The notes under the pieces are model-generated. The model searched no databases. It saw nothing but the letters and a program-made list of their open reading frames with translations, and was not told where the DNA came from. From Acheta domesticus (taxonomy: Eukaryota; Arthropoda; Insecta; Orthoptera; Gryllidae), in assembly GCA_031308135.1 (NCBI GenBank), contig JAHLJT010000631.1, positions 266,214,948 through 266,278,947 on the forward strand: a stretch of 64,000 nt of DNA, read 5' to 3'. Made by a program: the position numbers and the translations under genes. Numbering within the stretch: position 1 is the first letter of the stretch; each line of letters begins with the position of its first letter. Below, in pieces: positions 23,776 to 36,762 of this stretch.

Positions 23776-25960
23776 ATGATTAATTAACTAATGGATTAAT
23801 TAATTAATTTTAATTTTTTTAGTTGGACGTGCGAAATTTATGTTCGCGCACCCATAACACACTGATGCACCATGGAACTCCCATCATTGGCGGGAAGACC
23901 ACAAAGAGCGCCCAGTTGGGCGAAAGTCACTGGAACTTTATCCGCGCCGAGAAAATGTGCTAACATCTGCGAATGTTTCTGAGCCGGTAGACCAAAGATG
24001 AGATCAAAGCAGAGAAAAAATGAAACAAGAAAAGCAAAAAATGTGTTAAGTGCGGTGGATGAAGTATACAACACTAAGGTGTCAAATATATATTCTCCAG
24101 GCTGCAATATTACAGCCGATGATTATCTAGTACGATACAGAGGCAGATGTCTTGTCCTTGAAAAGCAAACCTGACGAATACAGAATTAAAATTTGGTGGG
24201 CATGGGACTCTGCTAATTCCTTTCCATTGAATGGTCAAGTTTGTATGGAATAGGAACCAAATCAACAAAGAGATAAGAACAAGAGTGTGTTGTCAAAAAC
24301 TGGCCGAAAAATGGTTGAAAATAAAAGTAATAAACTAATTATACAATAAATACATTAATGGTTGTATTTCAATCATTATTTGCAATTATAATTCTTCCCT
24401 CAATAGCATTATCTTAAAACAATAAGACTGGGTTCCTTAAAAGCCCCAAGTGCCCATCCTAGATAATTTTTCAGCATGCCCAACGTAGGGATATTGTGGG
24501 TGTGTAAAGAAATGTTGTTCTGTAATTATACTACTATTATACTTCTGTGTTATTACAGTATTTGTAAAGACAGTGTTCATTTAAATATTTAATTCATTGC
24601 AACTATTATCTTGTCAGACCCCTCGAGAAACAGAAATGTCGAACGAGAGAAATAAATTTAAAAAAAACTATTATCTTTTATTTTTGTTGATATAGAGTAA
24701 TGTGCGAGCTACTTTTGGGAAAACCATTTTATGTGAAACTCTTTTTACAACTTCAGGCGACTAATAGATGCTAAAAATTAGCAAGTCACGATCAAGCTAG
24801 TGCGTGCAACTAAAACCAATGAACAGATTCAGCCCCTTAATATACAAATCAGAAGTACACAATGCAATAATAAGACCCTCACTACTATATGCCCGCCTCA
24901 TTAAACACAGCAAAAAGAAAGAAAACCCAAAATAGTACTGAATCAATTTCAAGAAATTATTTCAAGTGGCAACGCAATTTTTTTCAAACTATACTTTATT
25001 TATTAAAAGAAACTAAATTTGCTGTTAATCTCCCGGACATATTCACAAATATTATCTTATTTGGACAAAACTCTCTCTAGCAGAGTTACAATGGCGCAAT
25101 GAACAAGTGACAGAACAAGTTCTTTTGAACAATTGTAGTCTATAAAATAAATCGAATGTTTTAGTCGCTTCCATATAAAAAATAAATTTTTCAAAGCTTG
25201 GAGTTCATAATTTTCGGCATACCAGACTGAGTCATCAACAGCATTAATCTGGCTTAACCTAACAATTCTGATTTACGAATTGAAAAATGTAGCGGAATAA
25301 CCGAAATACCTCTTATTATCTCTCTGACGACTACAGAAATGTAATAAGTAATAACGCACCAACCATTCACGGACCCTGAGAAAACTCTGGAGCACATCCA
25401 GCAATGCAGAATAGGTAGAAAACGAACCATTTGAATGAGATCAATAACGAATTGTATAGTGCAATGTGATTTGGAGTGTCAATATTCCCTACATTACATT
25501 CGTTCGTGAAAACCGTTATTTATAATTACAGATTGTTGCACTAATAAGTCAGTTTCGTATACATAACACATTTTCATAATGTAACGTACTATAATTATTT
25601 ACAAAATCTCTTAATAAAAATATCTTTACTACCCGACCTGTGTATTTAACAGAAATGTTAAATAGGAAAAAAAAATAGATGAATAAGTTAACAAAAAAGG
25701 CTGAGAGTAGTACCAGTACTCTGAGAGAAAATTCACGTACTCTTGTGGTTCCACTATTAAAATGACGCCATAAAAATTCCCATTCTGGAATAAAATTCTT
25801 GGTGAAGCAAAATCACATTAACGAGTTGAATGTGTTCCAAACACTTTAGATACGTGATCTTCAGTCTTGAAGATTGGAAATTCCCTCTCGAAACAGCAAA
25901 AATTACGTGATAATATCAGGCGCTCTTCAACTTTCGTGAGTCACGCCTGTGAATTACTGT
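23776..25960. other. intergenic upstream of trypsin gene 2
   Basis: AT-rich, no coding exon or matched repeat seen. Distal regulatory sites of trypsin 2 may lie here but none can be called. Confidence 0.55.
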
Positions 25961-25965
25961 ACTAG

Positions 25966-25995
25966 TATAAATGACACGATCCAAGAATATCAGAG
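25966..25995 (+). promoter_or_regulatory. core promoter of trypsin gene 2 (TATA and initiator)
   Basis: TATAAA at 25966-25971 and TCAGA at 25990-25994, with the initiator A about 26 nt after the first T of the TATA box. This is standard spacing and predicts a 5' UTR of about 24 nt before the ATG at 26016. Confidence 0.8.
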
Positions 25996-26015
25996 TTTCT
26001 TTTGAAGTTCTCACA

Positions 26016-29000
26016 ATGCTGAAGCTGATCGTTCTCCTTGGTCTGGTGGCGTGCGCCATTGGTGAGTACATTACATCTATAAAATACACTTAGGGAAGAA
26101 TACTGTTTTCCATAATTTCAAATAATTCAGGGAAAAAGAACTCTTGGAGCGACTTCGGTGGTGCAACGGTTGGCGTATCGGACTATTTTACCCAAGTTTG
26201 TGGGTTGAAGCCCGACCGAAGCTGTAGATAGCTAAGGGCGAAAAAACCTTAGTACGCCATCGGAGGGGAATTAAAACATTCTGTCTGATGTTGTAGATTT
26301 ACTGCGTATAAATGATCTTGAACTCTAAGCGAATAAGAAACTCTGAGTAAAACTTATTTCGCCTATTGCGTCGCCCTTGTGATACCTTCTTTCCCTGCTA
26401 TGTCGCGAACGGAGATTAGCGAAATTTGCGTGGTAGAGCAGGGCTGATGGTTTGAGCCTTACTGCGTAAAACATCATTTATATTATAAATATGCTATTAC
26501 TGGTGAGGGAATTACCTTCCAGTCGTGCATTGAACCGATACAAGTAGAAAAACTGAAAGTTAGTCTGTTTCAATATAAGTAAAACAACAGGTCCACATGG
26601 CTCATGAAACTTGCAAAACACATTACGATGCAACACCCTTTAATATAATGCATAGCTTGAAAATGATGCGTGAAGGCATCATTTCTATTGATGAGCCACA
26701 TTTCTACATGGTTACTTTGACGGCGACTGTTGGCAAGTGGTGACTGGTGATTCTCCCGCCCAAAATCTCTGCAGCCGCCGAAGTATCAGGTTAGCCACTC
26801 TTAGCTCACAAAGTAGGACTTAATATCATGTTCAACGAAACCCTGAATGTTCATAGATGCATTCTAGCGGCAATCGCTTAGAAAATTATACTAATTAGTT
26901 ATGTATTTCGAGCCCCTCGTCTTTTCCAACCGCTGAGGCTTAGTAGCAGTGACAATAAACTATGAGTACATATATGATAAATATTGCACAATATATACAT
27001 TTATTGTCGTAACTAGAACACATCTAACTTTGTATTTATGGTAGAAAGTAATTTTTTGGAGGGGGAAACTGGAAAATGATATCTTTTTGGAGTTCCATTG
27101 CGTTTTAGGTTTCCTTTCCTCCGTAGTGTGAGTTGGGTTCTAGGGAAAAGCTATTTTCATTTTTAAATCAATAATTTATAAACTGTGGAACTGTTCGCAT
27201 GAGTTCAATTAATAATGTTTACTTTCTTCCATGAAGTGTTATACAAAATTACTGTCAAACTTATACCTTTTACTTTTTAGAGTACTTGGGGCGATGCAGT
27301 GTAAAGTTGAAAACCAATGCAACGATTTAGCATTCTGTAATGTATCTGTTGTAGGAATTCCTCAAGACAATTTTTTAGTTAACGTCCTCTTGGTAACTTT
27401 CATTCAAGAGGAAGATCCAGTTAGAAAAATAAATGTACAGGCCTGATGCATTGCATAAAATGAAAATGATACTATTTCTGAACAAAATATATTTGGATAA
27501 GCTATTGTAAAAAAATATTTATAAGATGCTGTTTCAAATATGAAGAACTGTACTTTATAATTTTCCCAATTTATATAACTATATTCTCAATTTTTTTCAA
27601 TGGAACCTAAAATTCAATAAATGAGATTTCAGTTATGAGGAAATTTCGCTCAGGTAATAAAATGCAGTTATTTTGAGTCTTCATTTACGAAGAAATAAAG
27701 ACAATACATTTCTCAATGCACGTTAATCTGGAGTACTTTGTACAATAAATTATTCTCATTTACGAGAAGAAATAACAGATTTACAAATGTACTAGTTAAA
27801 AGAGTTCACGAATAAAATGCTCTGTTTTAATTACATACATTTACAAATGTACGTAATCCAATAAATGCTAGAGCATTAATCTCACTAATTTTACATATAG
27901 TTCATTACATGTTAATTTTCTTGTTTCAGCGGGCACCACCCGAGAGGTGGCCCCCCGCCTGGACGGCCGCATCGTCGGAGGCAGCTCCACCTCCATCGCC
28001 AGCTACCCCTACCAGGTAAGCACCTTTCTCAGCTTGTGTATTTAATAAATACCATTTTAAAGTCCTCCGAATTTTCATATCAAGCCCTGAAATTTTGCGC
28101 TGATTGAATCGTGAAAATTCATATTTTACTGAACTCGTTTTTGTTGTTTCTAGATCTCGCTACAGTATGGAGGCAGCCACATCTGCGGTGGCTCTATCAT
28201 CAGCTCTCAGTGGGTCCTGACTGCTGCTCACTGCATGGTCTAGTGAGTATTTCACCATACATATGGAAGCGTTGGGATAATGAAATGGAGTCAAAGAGCA
28301 AGTATGAACGTTTGTTTATTCTGTGCAGCTCCGCTTCTGGATACACTGTGCGCGCTGGCACTAGCACTCGCAACTCCGGAGGCACTGTCTACAGCGTGTC
28401 CAACATCATTAGCCACTCCAACTATAACTCCCGTACTACTGACTATGATGTTGCTGTCATCCGGGTAAGTTGTCAAACACAGGTTTTTCAGATGCAGTAA
28501 AGCGAGTAACTTATCCGATTTTAAAAACTTGTAAGTTCATTGTTTCTTCCCTTGTGAAAATTCCTAATAAACAACTACAATATAATTGTTTCTTCAGTCA
28601 AAAATAGACAGAAATATCGGTGTCTTATAAATTACGTAATAAAGTATATGTAATTACACAGGATCAATACTTGATTAATAGAAATTAAGCTCTATTATGC
28701 ACTACCTTATCTTGCTATTCTCATTTTAGATTTCTGGCTCCTTCGTCTTCAGCACCAACGTGCAATCCGTCGGTCTAGCCTCCATCGCGCCTACTACCGG
28801 CGCCCTTGCTGTCGTCACCGGGTGGGGCACCACCACCGTAAGTGAAGTCCTACTACTTGCAAGTACAAACGGTTCTCTTGAAACGGTGAGGGTTAACGTG
28901 AGTCCGTTTGCAGGAGGGAGGCACAGCTGCCAACACCCTGCAAGAAGTTTCCGTGCCGATCGTGAGCAACAGCGCCTGCAATATCTACTACCTTGGTAGC

Positions 29001-29204
29001 ATCACATCCCGCATGCTGTGCGCCGGCTACACCGCTGGAGGCAAGGATGCCTGCCAGGGTGACTCCGGCGGCCCCCTGGTATCTGGGGGAGTGCAGGTGG
29101 GCATCGTGTCTTGGGGAGCCGGTTGTGCACGCCCGATCTTTCCCGGCGTCTACTCCAACGTTGCCAACCTTCGCTCTTGGATTACCGCCAACACGGGGGT
29201 CTAA
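26016..29204 (+). CDS. trypsin-like serine protease, gene 2 (six exons)
   Basis: Paralogue of gene 1, 251 aa. Exons: 26016-26061, 27930-28015, 28154-28242, 28329-28464, 28730-28837, 28914-29204; the first five have the same lengths and phases as gene 1, and exon 6 is one codon shorter. Signal peptide [15 protein letters not shown], activation site DGR|IVGG, catalytic His in TAAHC, Asp in DYDVAV, Ser in GDSGGP, trypsin-type Asp in GKDACQGDS. Six mature cysteines. Exons 2, 3 and the first half of exon 4 are almost identical to gene 1 (exon 2 differs at 3 of 86 bases by eye), while the second half of exon 4 and exon 5 are much more diverged, a mosaic that suggests gene conversion. Core promoter and AATAAA are both present, so this copy looks functional. 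Confidence 0.96.
26062..27929 (+). other. intron 1 of trypsin gene 2
   Basis: 1868-bp phase-1 intron, GTGAGT...TTTCAG. It contains a tRNA-derived SINE near its 5' end. A 71-codon ATG frame at 27231-27446 was examined and not accepted as a gene. Confidence 0.85.
26144..26290 (+). mobile_element. tRNA-derived SINE
   Basis: A-box-like GGTGGTGCAACGGTTGG (about 26157-26174) and B-box-like GGTTGAAGCCC (26203-26213) at tRNA spacing. The tail (AAACCTTAGTACGCCATCGG) resembles the body of known insect tRNA-SINEs. The B box is one or two bases off consensus, so the copy is old. Confidence 0.65.
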
Positions 29205-29269
29205 ACGGACGTTTCGTTCCTTTCTACTCTATTGTTTCTCTAAGTCTTTTTTTGTCCTAAATAATTCTC

Positions 29270-29275
29270 AATAAA
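29270..29275 (+). terminator. polyadenylation signal of trypsin gene 2
   Basis: AATAAA 65 nt after the stop codon, at nearly the same distance as in gene 1. Confidence 0.8.
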
Positions 29276-29540
29276 TAATTTTCTCTCTACTAATGATTTA
29301 TTTTATTTCATGTTCTTATTTACATGGCGTAATTTACTTGTAGTCCTATTATGTGTTCTTATTTATATGGTGTAAAACATGTCCCTGAGAAAACTAAATT
29401 TCATGTACCTTCATGCCCATCATTTTAATATTTCCTTCAAAGTGAAAAATGCGTAGAATGTATTAATATTAGTGTTTAACTTAAAACGTTTTATTTATTG
29501 TTTCCTTTTTAAACTTTTCTTTGTGATAAAATTTTCTCTC

Positions 29541-30962
29541 TTAACCCATTAAGTACCAGCGTCTTCATTTGAGGATAGTGAATTTTTTCATTACATTATA
29601 AATTGTGTTCACCATCACATTGTTGTTTGGCAACACCGCAAAGGTTCATTCAACAGTTATAAACGTTTTTTATCGCTCAGATTTATATTCTTGTAGTTTT
29701 TTTAGCTTCCTAAGTTAGTGCATTTTTTCTTTGTTTGTGTTGATAAAAAAATTGATTATATCTACTTTTCTAAATTTCGGTGAGTTGCTAAATTCACTAC
29801 ATAGTGTTAGTTTATGCTCATACTTTACGAAGAATATAAAATTGTGCAGTTATATGATTCAATGTTTCCGAGACGTTGATATTTTAGTGCTATCCTCATA
29901 TGAGGACGCTGGCACTTTATGTTATACAATTTTGTCGTGAAGGGAAAAACTTGTGAAAGAGTTGAAATTTCATTTCATGTTGTTTTTTTTCGAGGAATGA
30001 TCGTGCCGCTAGATGTCGCATTATTGATCATGCGACTGCTTGATCATGCACTTGTCATGCACTGGCAAGACAGAGAAAGACGCGATTTTTATAAAGCAGC
30101 CTCTCCACGATGAAATACATCGCGGTTTTCTCGGTCGTTCCGCTCGATGTCGATGATCGCGACTGTATTAAGCCCTGCTTGATCATGCAACATCTAGCGG
30201 CATGACTGAAAAAGACGCGATAGGCCAGGATAGTTTTCATCGTGAAGATGGGCCTTGAGAGGCAGCTTTATAAAAGTCGCACTATAAAAATTCCAAGAAT
30301 CTGCAAGAAAGAGAGTATCAGTTTTGTCTTCTCCAGCAAGCGTGGTGCCTAACGTAAGATTCGACAGAAAAAGACTCATTATCACGAGGACTACTTATGC
30401 ACAATATCAGCAGCCATCATGTATAAGCAAGCCTCGCAAATATTTTGCTAAATGCAATATTACTCTCTGTGTGGAATGTTTTGGTCTATTCCTCTTCAGA
30501 AAGTAAAGTAGATTTTTCTGAAATTATTTTTTAATCTTAGCTGAGTAGAAGATCATTTTCGCAAATATGTTAGTAGTAGAAGTCTGTTCAATTATTACCA
30601 TCAAGTTCTTTTTTGAAAATATTTTTCTAGTGTAATCATATTTGCTTTGTTGATACATTACAATAACTTATGTAATTATATTGTTTATTATCTTATTTTA
30701 TTTTAGTTTTAAATTTCAAATAGTAGTTACTAAAATTCGAATCCAGTGAGCATAAACATTTGTTATGAAGACTTATTTTTATTACTGCGGAAAACTTCAT
30801 ACCAAGCCCCAGCGTCCTCATATGACAGTCTTCCACACCTACCCAAATTAATAATTTGAATTAATTTCGATAAAATTAAATAACTGGCACTTAATTATGA
30901 TGATTTTTTGAATTTCACTAAACAAAAGTGCAGTAAAAATAATTTGGGACTTAATGGGTTAA
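29541..30962. mobile_element. piggyBac-like non-autonomous element, about 1.4 kb
   Basis: It is bounded by TTAA at both ends with inverted termini: left TTAACCCATTAAGTACCA, right complement TTAACCCATTAAGTCCCA. TTAA target sites and CCC starts are piggyBac features. Subterminal copies of CCAGCGTC(C/T)TCAT occur at 29557, 29890 (as a palindrome) and 30812. No transposase was found. The middle holds two interleaved inverted repeats, near 30003/30187 (CCGCTAGATGT) and 30085/30250 (TTTATAAAGC). Confidence 0.75.
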
Positions 30963-31822
30963 CTCAGAACATGGGTTTAATCGTGCGCTGAGTCATAAAT
31001 GTCTCTCTCAAAATTCCGAATGCTTGGCCTTGGCTTGAGCTTTGGCAATTCCCAATAATTGGCTTTTAGGCAAAATATACAAGTACCTTTAAAATACTTA
31101 TAAAAATATATTTTGTCTTCTTGAAATTTCCTCCTATGAAATTATATGAAATCAAGATTAACGAAATTGATTACCGTTTCGTGATAAGTACTTCTAAAAC
31201 ATACTACACTAAACATCGTTCTGTCACTTTTTCCAGGTACAATACATAATCCAAATAGATGTAAATAAAAAATATATTACAATGTTATTTCTTTTACAAA
31301 AGATAAAGCGTACGATGTTCTCTTCTTATTGCAATTCTTGATTGATTTTGTGGGCAATTTGTGAATGTAAAGAAGACCGACAGGAAATCGTCACCAGTGT
31401 TTTGTAGTTATCCTCGTTTTTTCAGAAATGTCAAGAATGGGAATTCATCATTAACGATGTGATTGCTTCTTTTGATAACTGCATCACAACAACAGAATTT
31501 GTTACAATAATATCTACATAAGTGGTAAATATGCTTACAGGATTATTAGGTGTCGCTTGGTTAAGTTTTATTGGTTAGGAAATAAAATAAAACTACCAGA
31601 AAAGGAAGTCCATGTTATTTAGCGGAACGATGTAAAGGTAAACGGATGCCTTGATTAACCGAAACTTTCTAAGTCACAAAACTATAATGTACATTAAATT
31701 GAATTTTATAATATTGTTTACTTCCCTTCTTATTCTCACATAAGAATGTTTCTGAAAACTTTTATTGATTGTTACAAATCAACATGGAATGAAATTGAAA
31801 TAATTTAATAATATTCTCGATG
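30963..31822. other. intergenic, nothing recognised
   Basis: AT-rich, no open frame or matched repeat. Confidence 0.6.
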
Positions 31823-32320
31823 TACAGTAGAACCTTTTTAAACCAAGGGCTCTTAAACTCAGACGTCCGCATGACCTGGATCAGTTTTGGAAAAAAATGT
31901 TTAGCTCAGTAAATGAAGGTTTGTTTTACACAAGATAAATCGACTCATCTCAGAAGGTAGAATTCATTTCCCAGCGGTCGGGTTCATTGTCCCCACCCCA
32001 CCTGCAAACACTCTCCTTCCCGTCCTAAGCAACGGGCAACTCGCAGAGTGCAGGGGAGAAAGTGGCTCTGGCGATGCTCAGGCAATTCTTAAGTGCACCA
32101 ACTACTTTCTACTGATGAATATGGGGTACAGTGTAAATACATATTACAATCAGTTGTTAGGTGAAAATGTACTGATAATAATTTTTAAACTCCATTAAAC
32201 GTATGGTAAGATTCATATTATTTTTTATCGGTTTTCCCTCATTCTCTGGATAACCCAGATTTTCGTTCACTCGGAACGATCCCGGCCGCAGTCCATCCGG
32301 ATTAACGAGTTTCTACGGTA
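31823..32320. mobile_element. pogo/Tigger-like MITE, 494 bp
   Basis: TA at 31823-31824 and 32319-32320 flank ends CAGTAGAACCTTTTTAAACC (left) and, read from the right, CCGTAGAAACTCGTTAATCC. CAGTAGAACCTCG...TAATCC is the usual terminal pattern of pogo/Tigger-type MITEs. No coding content. Confidence 0.7.
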
Positions 32321-33689
32321 TATTACTTGTTTCAGTTAGAAGTAAAATACTGAAGAGCTATAGCTCTCTTATTCGTGACAGTCTGAAAAACTTCCAACAA
32401 AATTCTTAAATTTTATAAGCAAAAAGTAATGAAATTCGGGTTTGTGGAGAAGACATCAGGCAATAACTTTCAGTATGCCTCCATCCTAATCCTAAAAAGT
32501 CAATGCCCCAACAGAGTTGTGTACAATTAAATGGATTTAACATGCCATTCATAAGATTTACAAACTTAAGAACTTCACTTTATTTTTGCATCTTCAATTT
32601 CAGTAGATGGAATAATAGAAATGTAAGCAGCTAAAAATGGTGAATCAGCAGCAGGAGATACTACTGAACAAAACCATACAAATTGATTTTTCAAAAAGTA
32701 GCACATGCACTGCTCGCGAAAAACAAAATTATCTTAGTCTATTTAATAAAATATTTTAACACAAACAGTCCACTCGAATAGTGCAATAAAAAGTAGTGTT
32801 CACACACTGCTCTACATAATACAAAAACAAAGTTGTTCTATAATGCAACATGTGAATGGCAAATATGTAATGGTGGCGGCCACTGCCTTGTTACCGCATG
32901 ACGTCACCTGAGTCCTAAAAATGACGCAATGAATATTGAATTCAGACGGTAGGGTGAGAATAAGTGAAATATAAATAAAATAATAATATTATAGTATTAT
33001 TATTGAGTGAAGTTATATAATATAAATAAAATAAAAATATAAAAATATTTGCATTTACTTCTCGGTGACCGTTTCTTTGTTTGTGATTTCTTTTCAAGTT
33101 CTTGGATGTCTAAAGAAACCATAGTCATATGACCTAAGGGTGGAAGGTTTCTTTTAATTTCTGGACGCGTTGTAAATTACTTACAGATGCTAGAATACGT
33201 ACTGAGATGACAATCATTGCAAGTAGCAATAGTTTTGGAATGCGGCGAATAAATAATATACTAATTGAAAAAGTGAAAAGAACGTTGAAATACGGTGATT
33301 TACGAACGAAGATTGCCTTTTGATACTTCCTCTTATGTCTCATTAGTCTTTTAAGTTGTTAGTAATGTACCGTAGTGACGACAATACTGAAACATCAAGC
33401 GTCTCCGCGAAGCACTCCATTTTTCATATTCTACTCCAAATCTGCGAATGTGCTACGCACGTTATATCAGCACTTCGATACTCTTCTTGCCAAAGTGTAA
33501 CCTAGCGCCATCTGACAGAGAAAGGCTTGCCTAGCAAAACAATGCAATTAGTTCTTCGGTCAAACACTTGTGAGAATTTGCTGGATTGAACAACCAGCGC
33601 TCTCTTTCGGATAACAGCGGTATCGAGAGCGTAGCGACACTTTCATTCGCGCGCGTATATTCGACCACTGGAGACAATGCTTTTTACTA
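32321..33689. other. intergenic, nothing recognised
   Basis: No gene seen. A perfect CRE-type octamer TGACGTCA lies at 32899-32906, without a promoter or gene nearby to give it meaning. Confidence 0.55.
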
Positions 33690-33894
33690 TCCTGTGTACA
33701 TACGTATATATGGAGTAATATACGTAGTATAGGGAAAGTTATGAAATGCTGGGGAAAACCGATTTCGAGATTTCAAAGGAAATACACGTTTTCGGGTCCC
33801 ATGAAACCCAAAAAGTGGCTATTTTCAAGACCTCCGTCAGTCCAGTCTCTATGTCCGCCTACCTCTATATCGGTCTGTCTACCTGTATATCGGT

Positions 33895-34232
33895 ATGTCC
33901 GCCTGTCCGTATGTCCGCCTGTCCGTATGTTCGCCTGTCCGTATGTCCGCCTGTCTGAATGTCCGCCTGTCTGTATGTCCGCCTGTCTGTATGTTCGCCT
34001 GTCTATATGCCCGCTGTCTCTATGTCCGTCTGTCTCTATGTCCGTCTGTCTGTATGTCCGTCTGTCTGTATGTCCGTCTGTCTGTATGGCCGTCTGTCTG
34101 TATGGCCGTCTGTCTGTATGGCCGTCTGTCTGTATGGCCGTCTGTCTGTATGGCCGTCTGTCTGTATGGCCGTCTGTCTGTATGGCCGTCTGTCTGTATG
34201 GCCGTCTGTCTGTATGGCCGCCTGTCTTTAGA
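33895..34232. repeat. 16-bp minisatellite within family R
   Basis: Unit TGTATGGCCGTCTGTC, nearly perfect from about 34083 to 34232, preceded by variant units (TGTATGTCCGCCTGTC). Copy A has only a short TCCG/TCTG run at the same place, so this is a local expansion. 16 is not divisible by 3 and the unit lacks stops, so long frames open on both strands; they are not genes. Confidence 0.9.
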
Positions 34233-35749
34233 ACACTACTAGCGCCTAAACCATGAGTAGAAAATTTTCCAAATTGAAAAAAACGCTCCTCATTTGGTTC
34301 GAGTCCAAGCTTTGAGGTTTTGAAAACATTCTTTAAAATATTGGGGTACTTTACAAAAAACCCCGCGGACATTTTCAAAATTCTCTCAAAAATGACTGCA
34401 AATTTTTTCTTTAAATTTCTTGTAAGAATAGGGTCAAATACACTTATAAAGGTGACATAGGTGCGATTTTCACTGTTAACTAAATTTTCGAGAATTGCAA
34501 AAGTTTGAATTTTTTTCGGTGTCTTCCTCTTACTACAAAATCGAAGATAGATATTTTTCCTTCATATAAAATTTGTTCTCCAAAATTAGTTCTTTAATTA
34601 AGGTCTTGTCTATTTTTTAAAAATTTTAGTAGATTTCGCGCAGCATTGCGAGTAATATGTGCAATTTTAAAAACTCACAAAAAACAAGATTTTCTCAAAA
34701 TCGGTTCCAAGTTATTTCTTTAATCTTTTGGTAGGAATAGTGCTAAATGTACTCTATGAGATGACATTAACGTCATATTGCTCTACTTAGGTTTTTGTAA
34801 AAGTTACAAAAATTTTATTTTTTGACTTGTCTCTCTCGTCATTAACCTTGCTGTGGTCCTCGGGTCCATTTCAACCCTAATAACCTTTTAATTTCTTGTA
34901 CAGCTAAAGAAAATGGTGCAATCGTTCTATTACTCTCTGACAATTATTTTTGACAGTTTTCTGCCCATGTATAAAATGTCATTAATTTATTTTCAATATG
35001 AAAGGAATTATATTTTTTTCTACTCCCATTGTATAACATCTATGGTCCATAACGTCTAACGTATATGGATGGCTGCAACCAGTTGCATAATGATAGTCAT
35101 TTTGATACAGTTTTCATCATGCTTATGATCTTGAGCAATCACAGAGACGCTTACAAACCAAGTATTGTCACTTCATTAATCATTGAGAATCGTTGCAGTA
35201 AATGTTTCGTTCGAGCGTGAATATTAAAATTTCATTTAATATTATATTATGCTTCTCAGTTTTAATTTCTTTTATTAGTAGTACTTTTTACGTGCAATAT
35301 TATTTAAAATAAATTGGATCGTTATTTGACTTTGATCCTATTTGACTAGCGCAGTGGTAGTTATTGCAGAGAACTTTAACTGACGTTAAGGTCTGAACGC
35401 AAGTAATTTTGTGTTATTTGTTGCTGTGTGGCTGTCCTTAAAAACCGGCCAATTCTTTTGTTTAAAATTTTTAGTGAATGGTGGTTCTTTCTGGTGGTGT
35501 TGACGTTTCCAAAATTGAGAGAAAATGCGAAAATGGTGACATAGGAATATTATTGCCCCAACTTGTGTAGTCCCCCGCCGGCGCTCTGGTAAAACAAAAC
35601 CACCTGCGGGTGTAGGGTAGAGAGGTGTCCGCTAGGTGGCCTTAACTGAATCTTGCATGTCGATTGTCATGAAACGATTCAGTAGAGAAGTTTACTTTAT
35701 AAAAGTTACCATAGTCGTAGAAAAAGTACCGCATGAATATCGATGTAAT

Positions 35750-35831
35750 GGATATTAATACACTCGTGTGAAGTTTACGATACTCGCTCGTTCCTCGCTC
35801 GTATCGTAATATCACACTCGTGTATTAATAC
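35750..35831. repeat. long imperfect hairpin
   Basis: Left arm GGATATTAATACACTCGTG...ACGATACTCGCTCG and right arm CGCTCGTATCGT...CACGAGTGTATTAATACC type complement, about 37-41 nt each around a 4-nt loop. The shorter palindrome ACACTCGTGT-like core occurs in both arms. Confidence 0.75.
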
Positions 35832-36395
35832 CCATCATTGTTCCATAATGTAATATTTTTACACATATGTTCCTCGGGTCCATTTGGACCCGTGACATTT
35901 CTCATGTTGAATTCTTATTAGATATTGATATAATAACTCGGTAAATTCGTAGAAATCAACTATGGAAGGATTGTATTGTTATCCGAGACTATATCTTCTC
36001 ATAAGATGTACAATGACAATTATTCTTCGAACAATACTATTAAACTACGAGAATACCATCGGAATTCTACGAACCGCTGATCCAATCTCAGCTCTCTATA
36101 CTATGGCAAGATGGTTCTTTCTAAAACTTGAACGTAGTAGTTCTGATGTGTTTCTTCCTCTTACAATATTGTACAATCTTCAATTGTATGTAAAAATCAA
36201 TGAATAATTAGTCGTCTTTCGAAACAATTGTCCATTTTAGCAGCACATATCAAAGACTTGGCAAATACGGAGGGAAAATTTGAGGGTTTTTTGACAATAA
36301 AACACTTCTGACAAACAAGGGCAACCTATAGAACAAAATCTGGGAATAAAAGTTATGATACAACTATCCTCACGCCTGAAGGGGAACAATATACT

Positions 36396-36762
36396 TCTGA
36401 CAATTTCTTTACATCATACTAATTGAATAGGAGCCCCTCAAACGGGACATCACGATCGGTGGAACTATGAAAAATATCTTCCATACCGCCAAAACTTCTC
36501 CAGAAAAAGGGCATAACAAACTACTATTCTACTTTCGCTTTTGCGAAGTTACCCGACGCTTTTGCGAGTGTCGTATGTGCCACGAATGAACAACTGGGTT
36601 GTTCTTCAAAGCACCCTTCACAATGATGCAAAAGGCTGCGAATCTGGAGAAAAGAAACCAGAAATAATGAGAACCTACAATTCTACAAAGGGAGATGTTG
36701 ATACGATTATTTCTTATGCAACAGAAAAGAAAAATAAATGTTTGTGGTCTGGTTCTCTCTAA
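36396..36762 (+). pseudogene. piggyBac transposase fragment
   Basis: Two frames. From 36396: SDNFFTSY, then IPPKLLQKKGITNYYSTF, matching the piggyBac block DNFFTS...IPP, with in-frame stops. From about 36580 in another frame: NNWVVLQSTLHND and KPEIMRTYNSTKGDVD, matching the conserved block in which the last Asp belongs to the DDD catalytic set. The C-terminal Cys-rich domain is absent. Inactive. Confidence 0.7.

Noticed and set aside
23353..23779. Overlapping frames on both strands in the GC-rich island
   Set aside because: Explained by stop-codon scarcity in GC-rich DNA; no domain seen.
27231..27446. 71-codon ATG frame in trypsin 2 intron 1
   Set aside because: No recognised domain, no promoter, and no copy elsewhere in the window. 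Possibly an old insertion, but unsupported.
33741..34378. Frames of 115-201 codons on both strands, rich in Cys/Tyr/Val or Asp/Arg/Gly repeats
   Set aside because: They are translations of a stop-free 16-bp minisatellite; no ATG context or homology.
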